Assembly: GCF_026151205.1 (NCBI RefSeq)
Contig: NC_087076.1
Coordinates: 801,192-865,191 of the forward strand
Length of the DNA: 64,000 nucleotides
Direction: 5' to 3'
DNA from: Bolinopsis microptera
Taxonomy: Eukaryota; Ctenophora; Tentaculata; Lobata; Bolinopsidae
In this document: positions 33,041 to 44,770 of the stretch, in pieces
Layout of the letters: each line of letters opens with the position of its first letter
Position numbering within the stretch: the stretch's first letter is position 1
Translations under genes and position numbers: made by a program
Notes under the pieces: model-generated
Database searches by the model: none
What the model was told of the DNA's origin: nothing
What the model saw: the letters and a program-made list of their open reading frames with translations, nothing else

Positions 33041-36000
33041 ATGAAAACGACGTTGATCATTATTACGACTTTGCTTTGGTTACCCCTTATTCTTAAAGTT
33101 AAAGGTAAGGATAAATTTAATTTAATGATAAATTTCAATTTTAATAAGTATTACAGTAGCTTACCTCGTTATAACGCGCATCGAGGGAGGAACGAATTTA
33201 GCCCAAAAAACCGCGTTATAGCAAGGTCTGCATTTTAACGAGGTTTGATCTTGAAGGCAAATTGTCACTTATAAGCAGTTTTGTAGAGTTAAACACATAT
33301 TATGTAAGGTCAGTGTTTGGTGCACATATTCTCTTGATGCTATTTTATACTGAAAGAGCTTTGTCATGTACAAATCCATACTACAAAGTGCAAATTTAAG
33401 TTTATCACAAACTTAAAATTGTAACTTTATGTACTATTTTCATTTTGCATATTACATTGTAAAAGAGGGAGGAAACCCCAAATACCGCGTTACAACGAGG
33501 TCCGCTGCGTCGCTTTATTATAGTAATCAGGTGAATTTTAACGAGGTTATACAGCAACTTCATTCGGTTTGAGTTAGTAAACCAATTGATCAATCAGGAT
33601 ACATATTACACATATGTAATTATATAATTCAGGTTTTTATAATTTAGTCAAATCAACACTATTTCTTTAATTTGACTGATTGGAAATGGTATAAATTATA
33701 ATGTGATAATCTCTTAAAGTGTTCACTACTTCAGGTGCTCTAAGACCAGAGGTACCAGGTGAGATAGTACCTGCCTCTGTGTCTGTGTCTGCGACTAATT
33801 ACGTGGATAAGTATGGAGCAGATAAGGCTATAGACAGGGATCTGAGCACCCTTGCTTTTGCACAACCAGTAGGGGATAGTAATGCTTGGTTTAGAGCATC
33901 TCTAGATAAGGTACACTGCATTAAGCAGGTAGTGCATTATAGTGCCCCGAGGGACATAAACACTCACACCTGCTCTAGAGACACGTGTACCTGTCAGGAA
34001 GGGTGGTGCGATAATTGGTCGCCCCCCTTGTTGTTTGTAGGTTACCATGAAAACACGGTCTCGGTAGATTATGTCCCCTCCGGGTGTAAACTTGGAGACA
34101 CTGTAGAAATAACAAGGGATGAGTCTAAAGATGTCAGAGTGTGGGAAATAGTGATTATCACACAATTAGGTAATGAACTCATTAATTTTAAATTGATTTT
34201 CCAGATATTATTCTGAAACTATCAAATTATATCATGTCATAGCTTCATGAGTTATACAATATACATAGCTATATTTTTAAAGCGACATTAGATTAAGGGG
34301 GGGGGTTCACCCTGATTTTTTTGTGAAACTTGGTTTCGAGATAGCAGTTGACCAACAAACTAGGACCAGTGACCAAACTTTTGAGGGGGTCCCGGACCCC
34401 AACCGCCAAACGGTGCCCGCGGGGCTGCCACGCCCATATTTGGTCCATATCAGGCCCAATTTAGCCAAATACCATAAACATGCCCAAAACCCAGATTTTA
34501 GGTGCTTTACTTGTAGCTAGTGGTCCCTTGAACTCGTATATGAAGTTTCATCAAGATTGGACAAAAAATAACTGAGTTATGAGCTAAAAACTATATGCCC
34601 ATATTTGGGCATACGCACTAAATTTGATCGATTTTGGCCCATAAATTGGTCAAATATCAATATTTTTGAATAAAACTTACTTTATATGAAAGGTAAGCCT
34701 AAACTACACATTCTCTATGATTATCAGCTCAATACCTACCTAACTGTGGATTCTGTGTTCAAATAATCACAAAAAATGAACAAAATCGCCCATATCTCAG
34801 TTCGCGATATTTGCAAAACTGACTTCGCTCAAAACAATAGAACTCAATAGGGTTTCAATATTTTTTCATGAAATTTTCAGAATCAACGTAGAATTGTCTC
34901 ATGACCTTAAGTTTTGGGACAGAATTTTGAGTTAGGCCTTTAAAAAAATTTGGCGGCCAAATTCTAAAATTTGCCGGGCATTTTTCAGAATTTGGCCGCC
35001 AAATTTTTTTAAAGGCCTAACTCAAAATTCTGTCCCAAAACTTAAGGTCATGAGACAATTCTACGTTGATTCTGAAAATTTCATGAAAAAATATTGAAAC
35101 CCTATTGAGTTCTATTGTTTTGAGCGAAGTCAGTTTTGCAAATATCGCGAACTGAGATATGGGCGATTTTGTTCATTTTTTGTGATTATTTGAACACAGA
35201 ATCCACAGTTAGGTAGGTATTGAGCTGATAATCATAGAGAATGTGTAGTTTAGGCTTACCTTTCATATAAAGTTAGTTTCATTCAAAAATATTGATATTT
35301 GACCAATTTATGGGCCAAAATCGATCAAATTTAGTGCGTATGCCCAAATATGGGCATATAGTTTTTAGCTCATAACTCAGTTATTTTTTGTCCAATCTTG
35401 ATGAAACTTCATATACGAGTTCAAGGGACCACTAGCTACAAGTAAAGCACCTAAAATCTGGGTTTTGGGCATGTTTATGGTATTTGGCTAAATTGGGCCT
35501 GATATGGACCAAATATGGGCGTGGCAGCCCCGCGGGCACCGTTTGGCGGTTGGGGTCCGGGACCCCCTCAAAAGTTTGGTCACTGGTCCTAGTTTGTTGG
35601 TCAACTGCTATCTCGAAACCAAGTTTTACAAAAAAATCAGGGTGAACCCCCCCCCCCCCCTTAAGACGATATTTCACGACAGTTAACTAGTTGCGCGAAA
35701 AAAACGACATTCTAAAATTACAATATCTACCAAAGGTTGCGAGGAACTGAGCCTAAAGAACGTCGTATCAACGGAGCCTAGACTTCCTGTAGCAAATGGA
35801 ACACTGATGACGGTACAATGCGAAACAGGGTTCATCAACAGAGGAGAAAAAGCAAGGTGTCTTTATGGAGAGATATTTGGTCTTGTCTATGATGCACCAC
35901 TTTGTGATGGTATGTTAACACCTTGATACCCATTCAATAAGATTATTATTTAAACTCTTAAATTAATATTTATGTCATGCACGAGGAAGAGATCCTATGA

Positions 36001-37582
36001 ACTTCTCGTTTAAATTAGCGCGAGTTACTTTGGTAACTAAACCGCAGAGCGAAATAAGAATTTCAAGATTGCGATGAGGCGCTGCAAACGTTCCACACTA
36101 TAATTTTGTCTGGTCAACAGAATTTAATTAACATATGCCCATTATATATGTATATGGCGCGAAATGGCGCGAAATCTGGCAATAACTCAATAATTTTGGA
36201 ATAGGTTTAGGTAAATACTTTAGCTATTTTCCTTACCCAAGATATCATACGAACCTACAAATAAAAGTTTGAGTATTTAGCAGAGTATGGCAATGATCAG
36301 TGAGTACAATGTTCAATAAATGTTGTGTTATTTAAATACAAAAATCTCGACAAGTAAATTATTGATTCAGGAATCATGTTTCTAGATAAATGAAAAAATT
36401 CGTTGTGAAAATGTACATTGTGCTTAAGCATAAAAAGATAAAAGGGTTGGTAAGGAAATTATGAAGCTATCTAAAATTTCAGAAAAACAGAAGAGAGAAG
36501 AAACTTGAAGGAATCATGACCACGGAAAGAAAGATGTCCAGGCGGTAAGCATTAATTGGTTATTCTCAGTATCGATAGGGTAACTTTCATTCAATTACGT
36601 GGGCATTAGAAAGTCTCAATAAATAAACTCTCAATAATGATAAATATTTAATAGTCTCATGAGGTATTATTCTAATTCAGTGATTGTGTGAAACTCAGCT
36701 TAATTGAATAACACATTACTTTAATTTTAATTGAATAACACATTACTCTCTGCAGGGACAGTTGGTAAACTGCAAACCAGAATGAACGAAGGTGACACGG
36801 AGGAAACCACACACTTTGAACTGGGAACAGGTACCACTTCAGAAACTCAACAATTAATTGTATTTGTGTTTGCATTTGAGACCCGTTCCCATTCTCAAAT
36901 ATGAATTTGATAGAACTCAGTTTTCAGTATAACTACGGTCATTACCTCAAAGAGTAATCATCATAATTATTTCTAGTTCTCTGCAAGTCTAGTCAGAGTT
37001 AAACTTATTTGGATCGTTATCGTAATAGTAGTACTTCGTGATATCGATCCAAATTAATTCTAATCAGTTAGATCTTAGCTAAATAGTGCGGACTCAAGTA
37101 GGAACCTTTCAGCTCAAACAAATACCACGGTACGTGCCTAAATAACAAAAACTATACAGCACTGTTATTGTTAATAAAGAATAAAGGGGCCGTATCAAAA
37201 GTCAATTTTTAATATTAAGTCATAACTTTCTTAAGCTCTTGAAATTAAATAGCGGTTGTGAGACGTCGCTCTTCTTAAAACTTGTTAAAGGAGTTTTGAA
37301 GTAGACTTGTGAAATAAGAATTTCAAATTTGATTGTTTGATTCTATTGATATTTGATTGACTATTAAAATTATCAGCTCCTATTTCAGACAACGGACTAG
37401 ATGAAAACTCTCCGCCGAAAGAAGCATCAACTGTCTGGAGACAAATTAAAGGACTAGGACTGACCTTGCAGCTAAAAAACTTGCATATTATACATTTATA
37501 TATGCATCACTATCAGAGACAACTTAAAATATACAATTACCCTTACGGCCTTACTCAAACTGATATACTTCACTTAGTCTAG
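33041..37582 (+). CDS. Secreted fucolectin-like (FTP) plus sushi/CCP protein, five exons, 313 residues
   Basis: Exons 33041-33104, 33735-34169, 35736-35909, 36756-36830 and 37389-37582 total 942 bases, exactly 314 codons with stop; every intron is phase 1. Exon 1 encodes a signal peptide (MKTTLIIITTLLWLPLILKV). Exon 2 encodes a galactose-binding fold of the fucolectin/tachylectin type: NYVDKYGADKAIDRDLST, then a W-x-R-A-S-L-D strand, conserved cysteines, and VRVWEIVIITQL. Exon 3 is a short sushi/CCP module (CEELSLKN, then VQCETGF, GEKARCLYGE and LCD). Exons 4-5 encode a hydrophilic tail ending TQTDILHLV, with no transmembrane segment. Such proteins bind glycans outside the cell, often in innate recognition; that role is inferred. 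A 62-bp candidate exon at 36483-36544 would break the frame and is left out. Confidence 0.8.
33150..33550 (+). repeat. Probable pogo/Tc1-like repeat in intron 1
   Basis: Contains paired words cctcgttataacgcg and cgcgttatagcaagg, then ccgcgttacaacgaggt and ttttaacgaggtt, in inverted orientation. Related words occur near 30,676. A degenerate inverted-repeat element is likely; ends were not fixed. Confidence 0.4.
34294..35664 (+). mobile_element. 1.37-kb foldback (long inverted repeat) with TTAA ends
   Basis: Two arms of about 670 bp are near-perfect reverse complements: 34294-34965 and 34987-35664, with a 21-base spacer. The same 65-codon open frame appears on opposite strands in the two arms. 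The outer ends are ttaaggggggg and its complement cccccccttaa, so TTAA marks both edges, the target preferred by piggyBac-type elements. No transposase is encoded. It sits in intron 2 of the lectin-like gene and its transcript would form a hairpin of about 670 bp. Confidence 0.85.
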
Positions 37583-38327
37583 TTTAACTTATTAAGTTAT
37601 TTTCCAACTTATGGTATCATTATAATAATATGGTTTCAAAACGTTTTAAAAAACTTTTTAAATCTATTTTCTTGGTTTAAAAATCGATCTATAATAGGGG
37701 TGCATTTTAATCTACTGTGGCGCATTTTCTATTGAAATTTTATTACAAGATTTTGAAACTTTTATTTGCATTTTGCAAGGTGACAATTGATTTTATCATA
37801 CCTGTTTGTCTTTGTGCCATTGTAAGGTTAGTATTTATTTAACTGGGATTTTAGGCAATTTAAATAATTTTTCGGTTTAAGTAAGTGGTTAGTACATGAA
37901 CTAAAAAGGTTAGTTCATGTACTGTAAATTTTAGAGCACAGCATTAATGGGGTTAACATTTTTTACGGTCCCGGTTTAGTACACTTTGGGTTATAAAGTT
38001 TATTGAAACGGAGTATTCTGGATTTGGCGTTTACAGATTTTGTTAATAATAAGATAATAGATGTTCTGATTTGAAAGATGTATTGGGATAAGAAATTAGT
38101 TTGGGCTAGGTTTATAATTGTTGGGTTATAAGATGTCACGTGATAGTTATACAATTTCTAAAGTAATAGGTAAGATTTGAACATTAACCCACTTCAGGCT
38201 CCTGAATATCGCATTAGTTACTTGTACAAAGCATTAAAATACACTACAATCAAACTTGAATTTAATTCAAATAAAAGTTCAACCAGTTTCACAAAAAATT
38301 CAGGCTGTAGTCTGAACCCATCGCCGT
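37583..38327 (+). other. 3' flank of the lectin-like gene, nothing recognised
   Basis: AT-rich. The end of the lectin-like mRNA must lie here, but no convincing AATAAA with downstream GT-rich element was seen. An imperfect repeat of gtacatgaactaaaaaggttag occurs near 37,890-37,920. Confidence 0.4.
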
Positions 38328-38440
38328 AGGGCAATACGTCTTTCAGGATTATTACCTCTCTGTCAACGACATCTTTGACAACCAACATATCTCCACTATT
38401 ATCGACCCTGACCAAGCTATTATAGAAGAGGAATGAAAAT
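38328..38440 (+). pseudogene. Fragment of the 3' end of a non-LTR retrotransposon ORF2
   Basis: Bases 38,330-38,402 match 49,067-49,139 of the retrotransposon below (ttacctctctgtcaacgaca against ctacctctctgtcaatgaca, and so on). The frame reads FQDYYLSVNDIFDNQHIS and ends at a TGA near 38,435. It is a short, diverged relic of the same family. Confidence 0.75.
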
Positions 38441-38909
38441 TTAGTTTAAGAAGGTTTTTAATGGAAATTCCAATCAGTCAATCTCCTGTTTGAGAACCAT
38501 TAATAAAATCATGTAAAGAGTTTCATGATTTTGTGAAACTGATTTTAAGGGGTTTATATTTTATTTTCTTTGATTTCCTATTGCTGTGATTAAAGTTTTG
38601 CACCAAATGATTTTAACTATATTTGATCCTGTTTATATTTGATTTATAATGGATTACAATGTTTATATTTATTGTTTATTATTAAAACAAAGAACACTCT
38701 AGGTTTTTTTATTCTGCACCAAATTGTGTCCATATTTCTAGAACGTTCCTTATCAAATTAGGTTGAATCATTATGAAATCATAACAAGCTACTTTCTGCT
38801 ATTACTCCATGTCAACTCTACCCAGCTACCACCAGTACGTTATGATTTTAGATCTTTCTAGCAACCTCTGATATGAGTGCTACGTCTTCCTCTATCCAGC
38901 TACTATACC

Positions 38910-39410
38910 ACCAGATGGCCAATATAAACATGTACATTGCGGTTATTTTCATTTTTAAGCCCAAGTTTGAGTCTCTAAGACCTTCAGAATCTGAGATACA
39001 AATTTCCCATATTCGCACACAATATGAAACATGGGCGTGGCTCCACAGGCTTGAAACTACTAATACAATTTGCTTACTTTATCAATTCTGATTTAGAATG
39101 ACCTAACAGAGGACCCTGTGTTTAGAATTCTTGTAGACACTGAACTGCTTACTCGATTTTCACTCAATTTCTAGAGTAGATTTTTTACTCGCGCCCAAGT
39201 GAAAATTGGTTTTTCTGAATTTTTTCCAAAAATAAGCATTTTGGGCTTTCATGACCTTCATAGTACCAAGATAAACATGTGCATTGCGGTCATTTTAAGC
39301 CCAATTTTGAGTCTCTAAGACCTTCAGAAGCTGAGATACATATTTCCCATATACGCACATGATATGAAAGATGGGCGGGGCTCCACAGGGTTGGGACTAG
39401 CGACACAACA
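38910..39410 (+). repeat. Diverged tandem duplication, about 345-bp period
   Basis: The stretch gtctctaagaccttcagaa, gagatacaaatttcccata, catgggcgtggctccacag near 38,968-39,050 recurs at about 39,310-39,390 with scattered differences. The style (gggcgtggc, cccatat) resembles the foldback at 34,294-35,664. Confidence 0.6.
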
Positions 39411-39419
39411 TGCGCCGTT

Positions 39420-40375
39420 CGGTGATTTGAGTTACCAATGGCCTATTTAACCTGATTCAGCAGCACAAAACTCTATACATGATTGATTGGGGGACTGGTC
39501 CGTAGTACCAGCCAATGTTTATTCAAAAGTAATATATAATTGAAATAAGTTAAATATTCATCCCCGAGGGGCACGCAGATTATAATTGTGATGTTATCTA
39601 GTTAAAACTATTCAATTAAAATTTTATTGGTCGAGTCGACTGGCCCTGATCTGCAAACATATTTGATATTAGTAACTTTATGATGCTGCCTCACCGCAAT
39701 TAGGTGTGTTATCAGTGTAGATATGCGCTGTGTGGCAGTGAAATAAGGAATGTGCTGTTAGAATGGCAGGTGGTTTGAAATGTTGTCCTGATTCAGATTG
39801 TTTAATTTGAGCTGTATGAGTTTGGTTTTGAGTGATTATTGACTATGTTCTTTGTGATTTGCGTAATCCAGGTAGGTTGTGGAGTAAAAATGGTGGCCAT
39901 TCGTCGTTGCAGCCAGCACTTTGCAAGTCTAGTAGTACTTTTTTTGACGAATTCTTATATATGTTGATAGAAAATATACTGGATTGGCATGTAATGCGAG
40001 TGTTATGCTCTGAAATAGCGAGCATTGGGCCTTTATAAAAGATACTAGATCTCAGGTCAGTCTGTGAGTAAATTGATAACCAGTCTAAGTTTTGTTCATG
40101 TGTCGTTCCTTGTTTGGGTGTGTTAGGAGGGAAAAGTTCTGAAATCGATTTAGGAAACAAACTAGACATATTTCGAACTTTGTGCAGTAAAATATCGAAG
40201 GGCACACTCGAAGGGCACACTCAATTCCTCCCTGCTACTAGTACTAGAGTATAGGAGGTAAATCCAACAAGTGAATTTAACAAGGTAAACTCAAAGTCAA
40301 TCTGAATCGCTGAAAGATGAAAAAGATTCAACGTGTTCAAATTCAATCACTTTAGCACCCGACTCCACCTCTTCC
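39420..40375 (+). other. No gene recognised; one conserved-looking minus-strand frame
   Basis: The minus strand at 39,843-40,220 has a 125-codon open frame that ends in WPPFLLHNLPGLRKSQRT, a phrase type I associate with repetitive ORFs rather than with host genes. No domain or splice structure supports a gene. Confidence 0.3.
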
Positions 40376-40577
40376 TTGAAAACATCATAATAGACTAGTA
40401 GAGTTTTCTGTGCCTCCGGCAGACAAATAAAAGAAGAACCTTTCCGTCGTTAACTTACTGCACAATAAATTTCTTATAGTTGTCATATTTTGGACAAAAA
40501 GTTCGAAGTGGAAAAATTTTTCGAAGTTAGGGCCTCCAGCGTTCAATTAATGTCCGTCCAAATAAGGTCCGATAAGG
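40376..40577 (+). mobile_element. Truncated second copy of the TA-flanked transposon
   Basis: Matches the last part of the element at 29,211-30,371 (gtgcctccggcagac, cctttccgtcgttaacttac, gttagggcctccagcgttc) with an internal deletion, and ends in the same terminus followed by TA. It abuts the 199-bp repeat exactly at the TA used by the first copy. Confidence 0.8.
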
Positions 40578-40835
40578 TAACTCACTAGCTGAAGTAGCAC
40601 TGAATTGTCCGATGACACTTTGTGAATCTGACCTCCAGTTCGCCATTTTTGAGATAAAAGCAAATCGAGGATGTTCAAAAGGTGCAGGATGAACAGCTCG
40701 ACAAAATGGCGATGGAAATTATTCGATAGACCCCAAAATGATTTGTCCAGATCCAGTCTTATCATTAAATTTGACATAACTCACTAGCTGAAGTAGCATT
40801 GAATTGTCCGATTACACTTTGTGAATCTGACCCCC
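40578..40835 (+). repeat. 199-bp repeat, one full and one partial unit
   Basis: Second locus of the unit seen at 28,990-29,210, with gacata at 40,773-40,778 followed by a second aactcactagctgaagtagc. Similarity to the first locus is high apart from scattered substitutions. Confidence 0.8.
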
Positions 40836-40904
40836 CAGTGCCTCAATCGATGTATTTTCGGACGCTGATTCCGAATCACCCCCCATGACATAGGGTTAAA
40901 TATT

Positions 40905-41230
40905 GGCGAAAAACTGTCTCGATCATGGATCACGTGATATGACTGTATAAGGAAGTTAGTCTAATTTCTCGTTAGGGCTTCAGCATATACTTTTAAGTTA
41001 AGGATTGGGTTAAGGCTAGGTTAAGGTTGGGATCAGATTTATAGAGGGTTAGGGTTTCGAATAGTCGTCCAGGACCAGCTAGAGAGCGGGTTGAAAAAGT
41101 CACGTGACAGTCGAGTGTAGAGTGATTAATCATCATCCAAAAATCTCGAAGATCGATCACTGTAGAGTGATTTAGCACGCTCGGTGATTTACTTTTAGCA
41201 CGCTCGGTTCCTCGTCCCTCGAGGCACGGA
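40905..41230 (+). repeat. Dispersed repeat, copy 2
   Basis: Close to 42,985-43,200 (copy 3): tataaggaagttagtctaat, gggtttcgaatagtc, then cacgtgacagtcgagtgtag and gattaatcatcatcca. Related more distantly to 28,690-28,960. Confidence 0.75.
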
Positions 41231-41319
41231 AATTCTCCATGCCTCGAGGCCATAATTCTGGAATTCTCACCAGGATCAACTTTGTTTTATAAATGCTCAC
41301 CGTTGGATTCACTTATTGT

Positions 41320-41412
41320 TACCTGGGGACCTCAGGCTATCATGTTCATAAACATAGAATACTAGAGCATAGAGATTAGGCGGAATGACAGGCTGAGCGC
41401 GGCCCAGTAAAC
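41320..41412 (+). repeat. Dispersed GACAGGCTGAGC module, copy
   Basis: Contains acctggggacctcaggctat, attatgttcataa-like text and ggcggaatgacaggctgagc then gcggcccagtaa. Other copies: 42,697-42,772, 50,744-50,823, and two at 28,230-28,400. Confidence 0.75.
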
Positions 41413-42390
41413 CTATTGAGGATCGAAGTAAAGAGTCACGGCATCAAGCATTCTCGAGGCAGGCTAGTTTACTCTTTTTAATTCGCTTGTAGGTTTATAA
41501 CCTACCAGGACGCGCGCCGAGTTGGATTCGTCGACGTCCTAATATTATATTTGAAACAAATATTTTATGAGTATATCACCAGTTAATAATTCGCATGCCC
41601 AAACTATGCCTACTATACAATGTACAATTATGAAAACCTTTGCGCGTTTCGTATGGTGTGGATAAAAGCAATCGGGACTAGCAAAGTTCAGAACTTTTGA
41701 AATTTTTACGGAAGGGTCCTGAGAATTTGAAAATAGGTTCATCATTCATAGTATAATATATATTATATAGTAGTAGGTAGTGCGCCATCGACAGTGAGCC
41801 GCGCGTGCCGTCGTGCCGACTGTAGGATGGTTTTTTAGCGCTAATTTCGGCCAGCACAATTTTCTTCAAAAAATAGATATTAAGTATCTTTCCCGACCTC
41901 CGATTGCAACAAAAATTGGTAAGCTTACTCATAGACTTACAAGGAAGGTGTCCGAAAAGTTTAAAGCATATCCGACCATCAGATATTATGTTACAGCTAA
42001 AAGCAGCGTATTTTGCCCCATTTTGATCACTATATCAACTCTGATATCCACCAAATTTTTCGGACAGTTGTGAAAGCCCTATTGGAAGGTCGTCGCCAAT
42101 TTTCAGAATGATCTCATTTAAGGAACTGAAGATATATCCAATTAATACGACAAAAATCAACGAATTTGGTCAAATTTGGTCAAATTACGCGACTTTTACA
42201 GCTAATTTTGCTCCAAAAGCCGCGCACCATCAAATATGGCACCTATGCGAAACTCACTGATCTTTCCAAAAAGGTATGACAAATTTGGTATTGTGGAAAT
42301 TCTCACAGTCTCTAGAAAACAATGGTACAAAAATTTTTAAAATCCGAGCAAGTTTATTTTTATGTGTTATGGTGCACCCCCTAATATAGT
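41413..42390 (+). other. Non-coding stretch, no gene recognised
   Basis: Plus- and minus-strand open frames here are short, lack domains and overlap each other. A ggtaagcttactcatagact word near 41,913-41,932 is the inverted form of one at 42,549-42,566, so the MITE at 42,399 may sit inside a larger degenerate inverted repeat. Confidence 0.4.
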
Positions 42391-42398
42391 AAGTCTAT

Positions 42399-42547
42399 CA
42401 GGGACAAAAGGAAATCGCGGCATGTAAGGAATTGCGATTTTTCCCGTTATTTGCGACAAATTTTATGTATAGTTTAATGTATAGTTTGTTAAAAATCGCG
42501 GTATCGCGAATTTTGGCCAAAATAATCGCGAAATCCTTTTGTCCCTG
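42399..42547 (+). mobile_element. 149-bp hAT-type MITE with 8-bp target duplications
   Basis: The left end is cagggacaaaaggaaatcgc. The right end on the other strand is cagggacaaaaggatttcgc. The flanks are aagtctat on both sides (42,391-42,398 and 42,548-42,555). An 8-bp duplication with a CAGGG-type terminus is the signature of the hAT superfamily. It has no coding capacity. A second, eroded copy lies at about 60,838-60,936. Confidence 0.92.
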
Positions 42548-42696
42548 AAGTCTATGAGTAAGCTTAACTTACCAATTATTGTCAAAATTGGATACAGGAA
42601 TCTAACTGGTAGGTTATAAACCTGAAATTGTTTAAGGCTCGGGTTAAGGTTTCAGTGTGACCGATTCTTTCGGTTACGAAACAGTGAAAACCCTTA

Positions 42697-42772
42697 CCTG
42701 GGGACCCCAGGCTATTATGTTCATAAACAATAAAGATTCGGCGGAATGACAGGCTGAGCGCCGCCCAGTACA
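42697..42772 (+). repeat. Dispersed GACAGGCTGAGC module, copy
   Basis: Starts acctggggaccccaggctat, ends gcgccgcccagta. The core ctggggaccccag is palindromic apart from its central base. Confidence 0.75.
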
Positions 42773-42984
42773 TAAAAGACGAATTTGCGTTATTGAAAAT
42801 GCCAGAAATCAACAAATTTCTGAACATCACGCAACCAGCGGTAGTTAAACATTTTTAAATTTTTGTAGCGCGATGCACTACTGGGTCGCGCGCGCATCAA
42901 ATAATGCTTCTCGCAACCACTTCGGTAGATCGGCGAAATGCACCACTGTGCCTCACCGAGCTGCGAAGGATTGACATCGTGAAT

Positions 42985-43200
42985 CAAGTGATATGACCGT
43001 ATAAGGAAGTTAGTCTAATTTCTCGTTAGGGTTAGGGTTTCAGCATATGCTTTTGTTATGGATTGGGTTAGGGTTAGGGTTGGAATCAGACTAGAGGGTT
43101 AGGGTTTCGAATAGTCTTTCAGGGCCAGCTAGAGAACGGGTTGAAAAAGTCACGTGACAGTCGAGTGTAGAGTGATTAATCATCATCCAGCTCGGTGAGG
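42985..43200 (+). repeat. Dispersed repeat, copy 3
   Basis: About 200 bp collinear with 40,940-41,150, including gggttgaaaaagtcacgtga and gagtgattaatcatcatcca. The flanking CpG-rich text (gcgatgcactactgggtcg near 42,871; gcgatgcaccactgggccac near 43,688) marks another repeat family. Confidence 0.75.
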
Positions 43201-44111
43201 ACCAGTAGCGCATCGCGCTACAAGTTATCGGCAACATGAGGCAAGCGCTACGACGCTGAAGTAGCGCACGCCGGGTCAGTCCACTAAAAATGGACAAAAC
43301 GTTCCAAAAAGTTCGATCATGGATTTGTGCATTTTACTTTAATGTTTAAATAATTACGTCTTACCATTAAAATCGAAATCAGCATTTACAAATGTACATA
43401 GAACGGACAAAAGCTATTTGTTAAAAGTTCACATTGTCAAAAAAACATTTAACGGGTGTTACTCGTAAAATATTTGTTCCAAATATTAGGTGTTAGGACC
43501 GTCGACGAGTCCAACTCGGCGCGCGTTCTGGAAGGTTATAAACATACAAAAAAAACATTAATACAAAATTGTCAAAAATCCGAGCAAGTTCAATTTTATC
43601 GGGCACATCTTTTGTAACGCAATGCATTAAGGGACCGCACCGCGCATCAAATAATCTTTCCACTTTCTCGCATCGTTAAATCGGTGCGATGCACCACTGG
43701 GCCACGCCGAACTGCAAAAATTGACATCGTCAATTAAGCACATTGTCAATCCAACTGATAATTGGCACTCTATTATTCAAATTAGTTACATCTACTTTGC
43801 ATGCAACCTATTCGCCGGCCTGGTTACGAGCTCCAGCTATGATGCATGAAATGTTCACCTAACCATGTGCTTTCGCGCCACTGCGGACGCGCTTGTTTCA
43901 CCGGGAGGCGTGCGCGCGCCACTGCAAGCGCAAGGGCTCTGGATAGAGCAACATGAAATAATGGGGCCGGGGCGGGCAGCGTCCGTCATGGCATTGACAA
44001 CTAATTAAATCAATGCACAGCTTACCTGTCACCGCGCTGTTTTTTAGCTTCTCACATTGAGTGTTGAGAGGTCGAGAGGAGCAAGCATTAATATATAGAC
44101 TATCAATACAC
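43201..44111 (+). other. CpG-rich repeat debris, no gene recognised
   Basis: Contains a second copy of the gcgatgcaccactggg family (43,610-43,740) in the same order as 42,850-42,980. Nothing coding was identified up to the target duplication of the retrotransposon. Confidence 0.4.
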
Positions 44112-44770
44112 AGTACCAAGTACCCGACGAAAGTCGCTAGGTAGCTCGTGGGGATAGCATCCGGGTCGATAGCTGGCGGCGTTGTCTTAGCATGGCGTGC
44201 CACTGGGTGTAGGCACTTTGTTCTGGGCTCGCATGCATCGCGTTAGGGGGCTTGTCGGCTGGGGCGTCTGTCACACGTGTAGGTACTTATTGATTTAAAG
44301 TACAGCGGCAGAGTCAATCCTGAGCACTAGAGCACCACTTATGACTCTGCCCATTTGCTCTGGAGTTGCTGCCCAGGACCCAATCCTATCCTGTTTCTCT
44401 CACCTATAGTGATTGGTAATGGTGCTTTATCCAAAGCAAATGACCTTGCCGTGGTAAGGGGGCTTAATCGGCATCACAAGACCAGCCGAGACTAAGCTGT
44501 ACTGTTCAGCTGAGCAAAACTGAACGTAGGTCGCACGTGCCAACCGTCTTTCTTTACCTCATTTGATCCCTTTTTCTTTTGGAGCTCTCACAGCCTTCAC
44601 TCACACCTGAGCATATAGGGTTTTAGAAGTTCAGGGTGTGTACTTCAAGGTCGGGCCCTTAATACCGATCATTAGCACCTGTTTTACCTTTACCTTATTA
44701 GCGGCATATCATTACTATCTTTCTACGATACGCAGAAAGTGTTAAAACTCTCACTAATACACTTGGACTA

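Noticed and set aside
36483-36544. 62-bp candidate exon between ttcag and GGCG|gtaagc in the lectin-like gene
   Set aside because: In the phase set by its neighbours it hits TGA; skipping it gives an exact 314-codon chain.
39843-40220. 125-codon minus-strand open frame
   Set aside because: Looks like a fragment of a repetitive ORF, but no motif could be named with confidence, so it is not called as a gene.
43020-43110. Telomere-like ttagggttaggg sequence
   Set aside because: Only two or three ttaggg words, present at the same place in several copies of a dispersed repeat.
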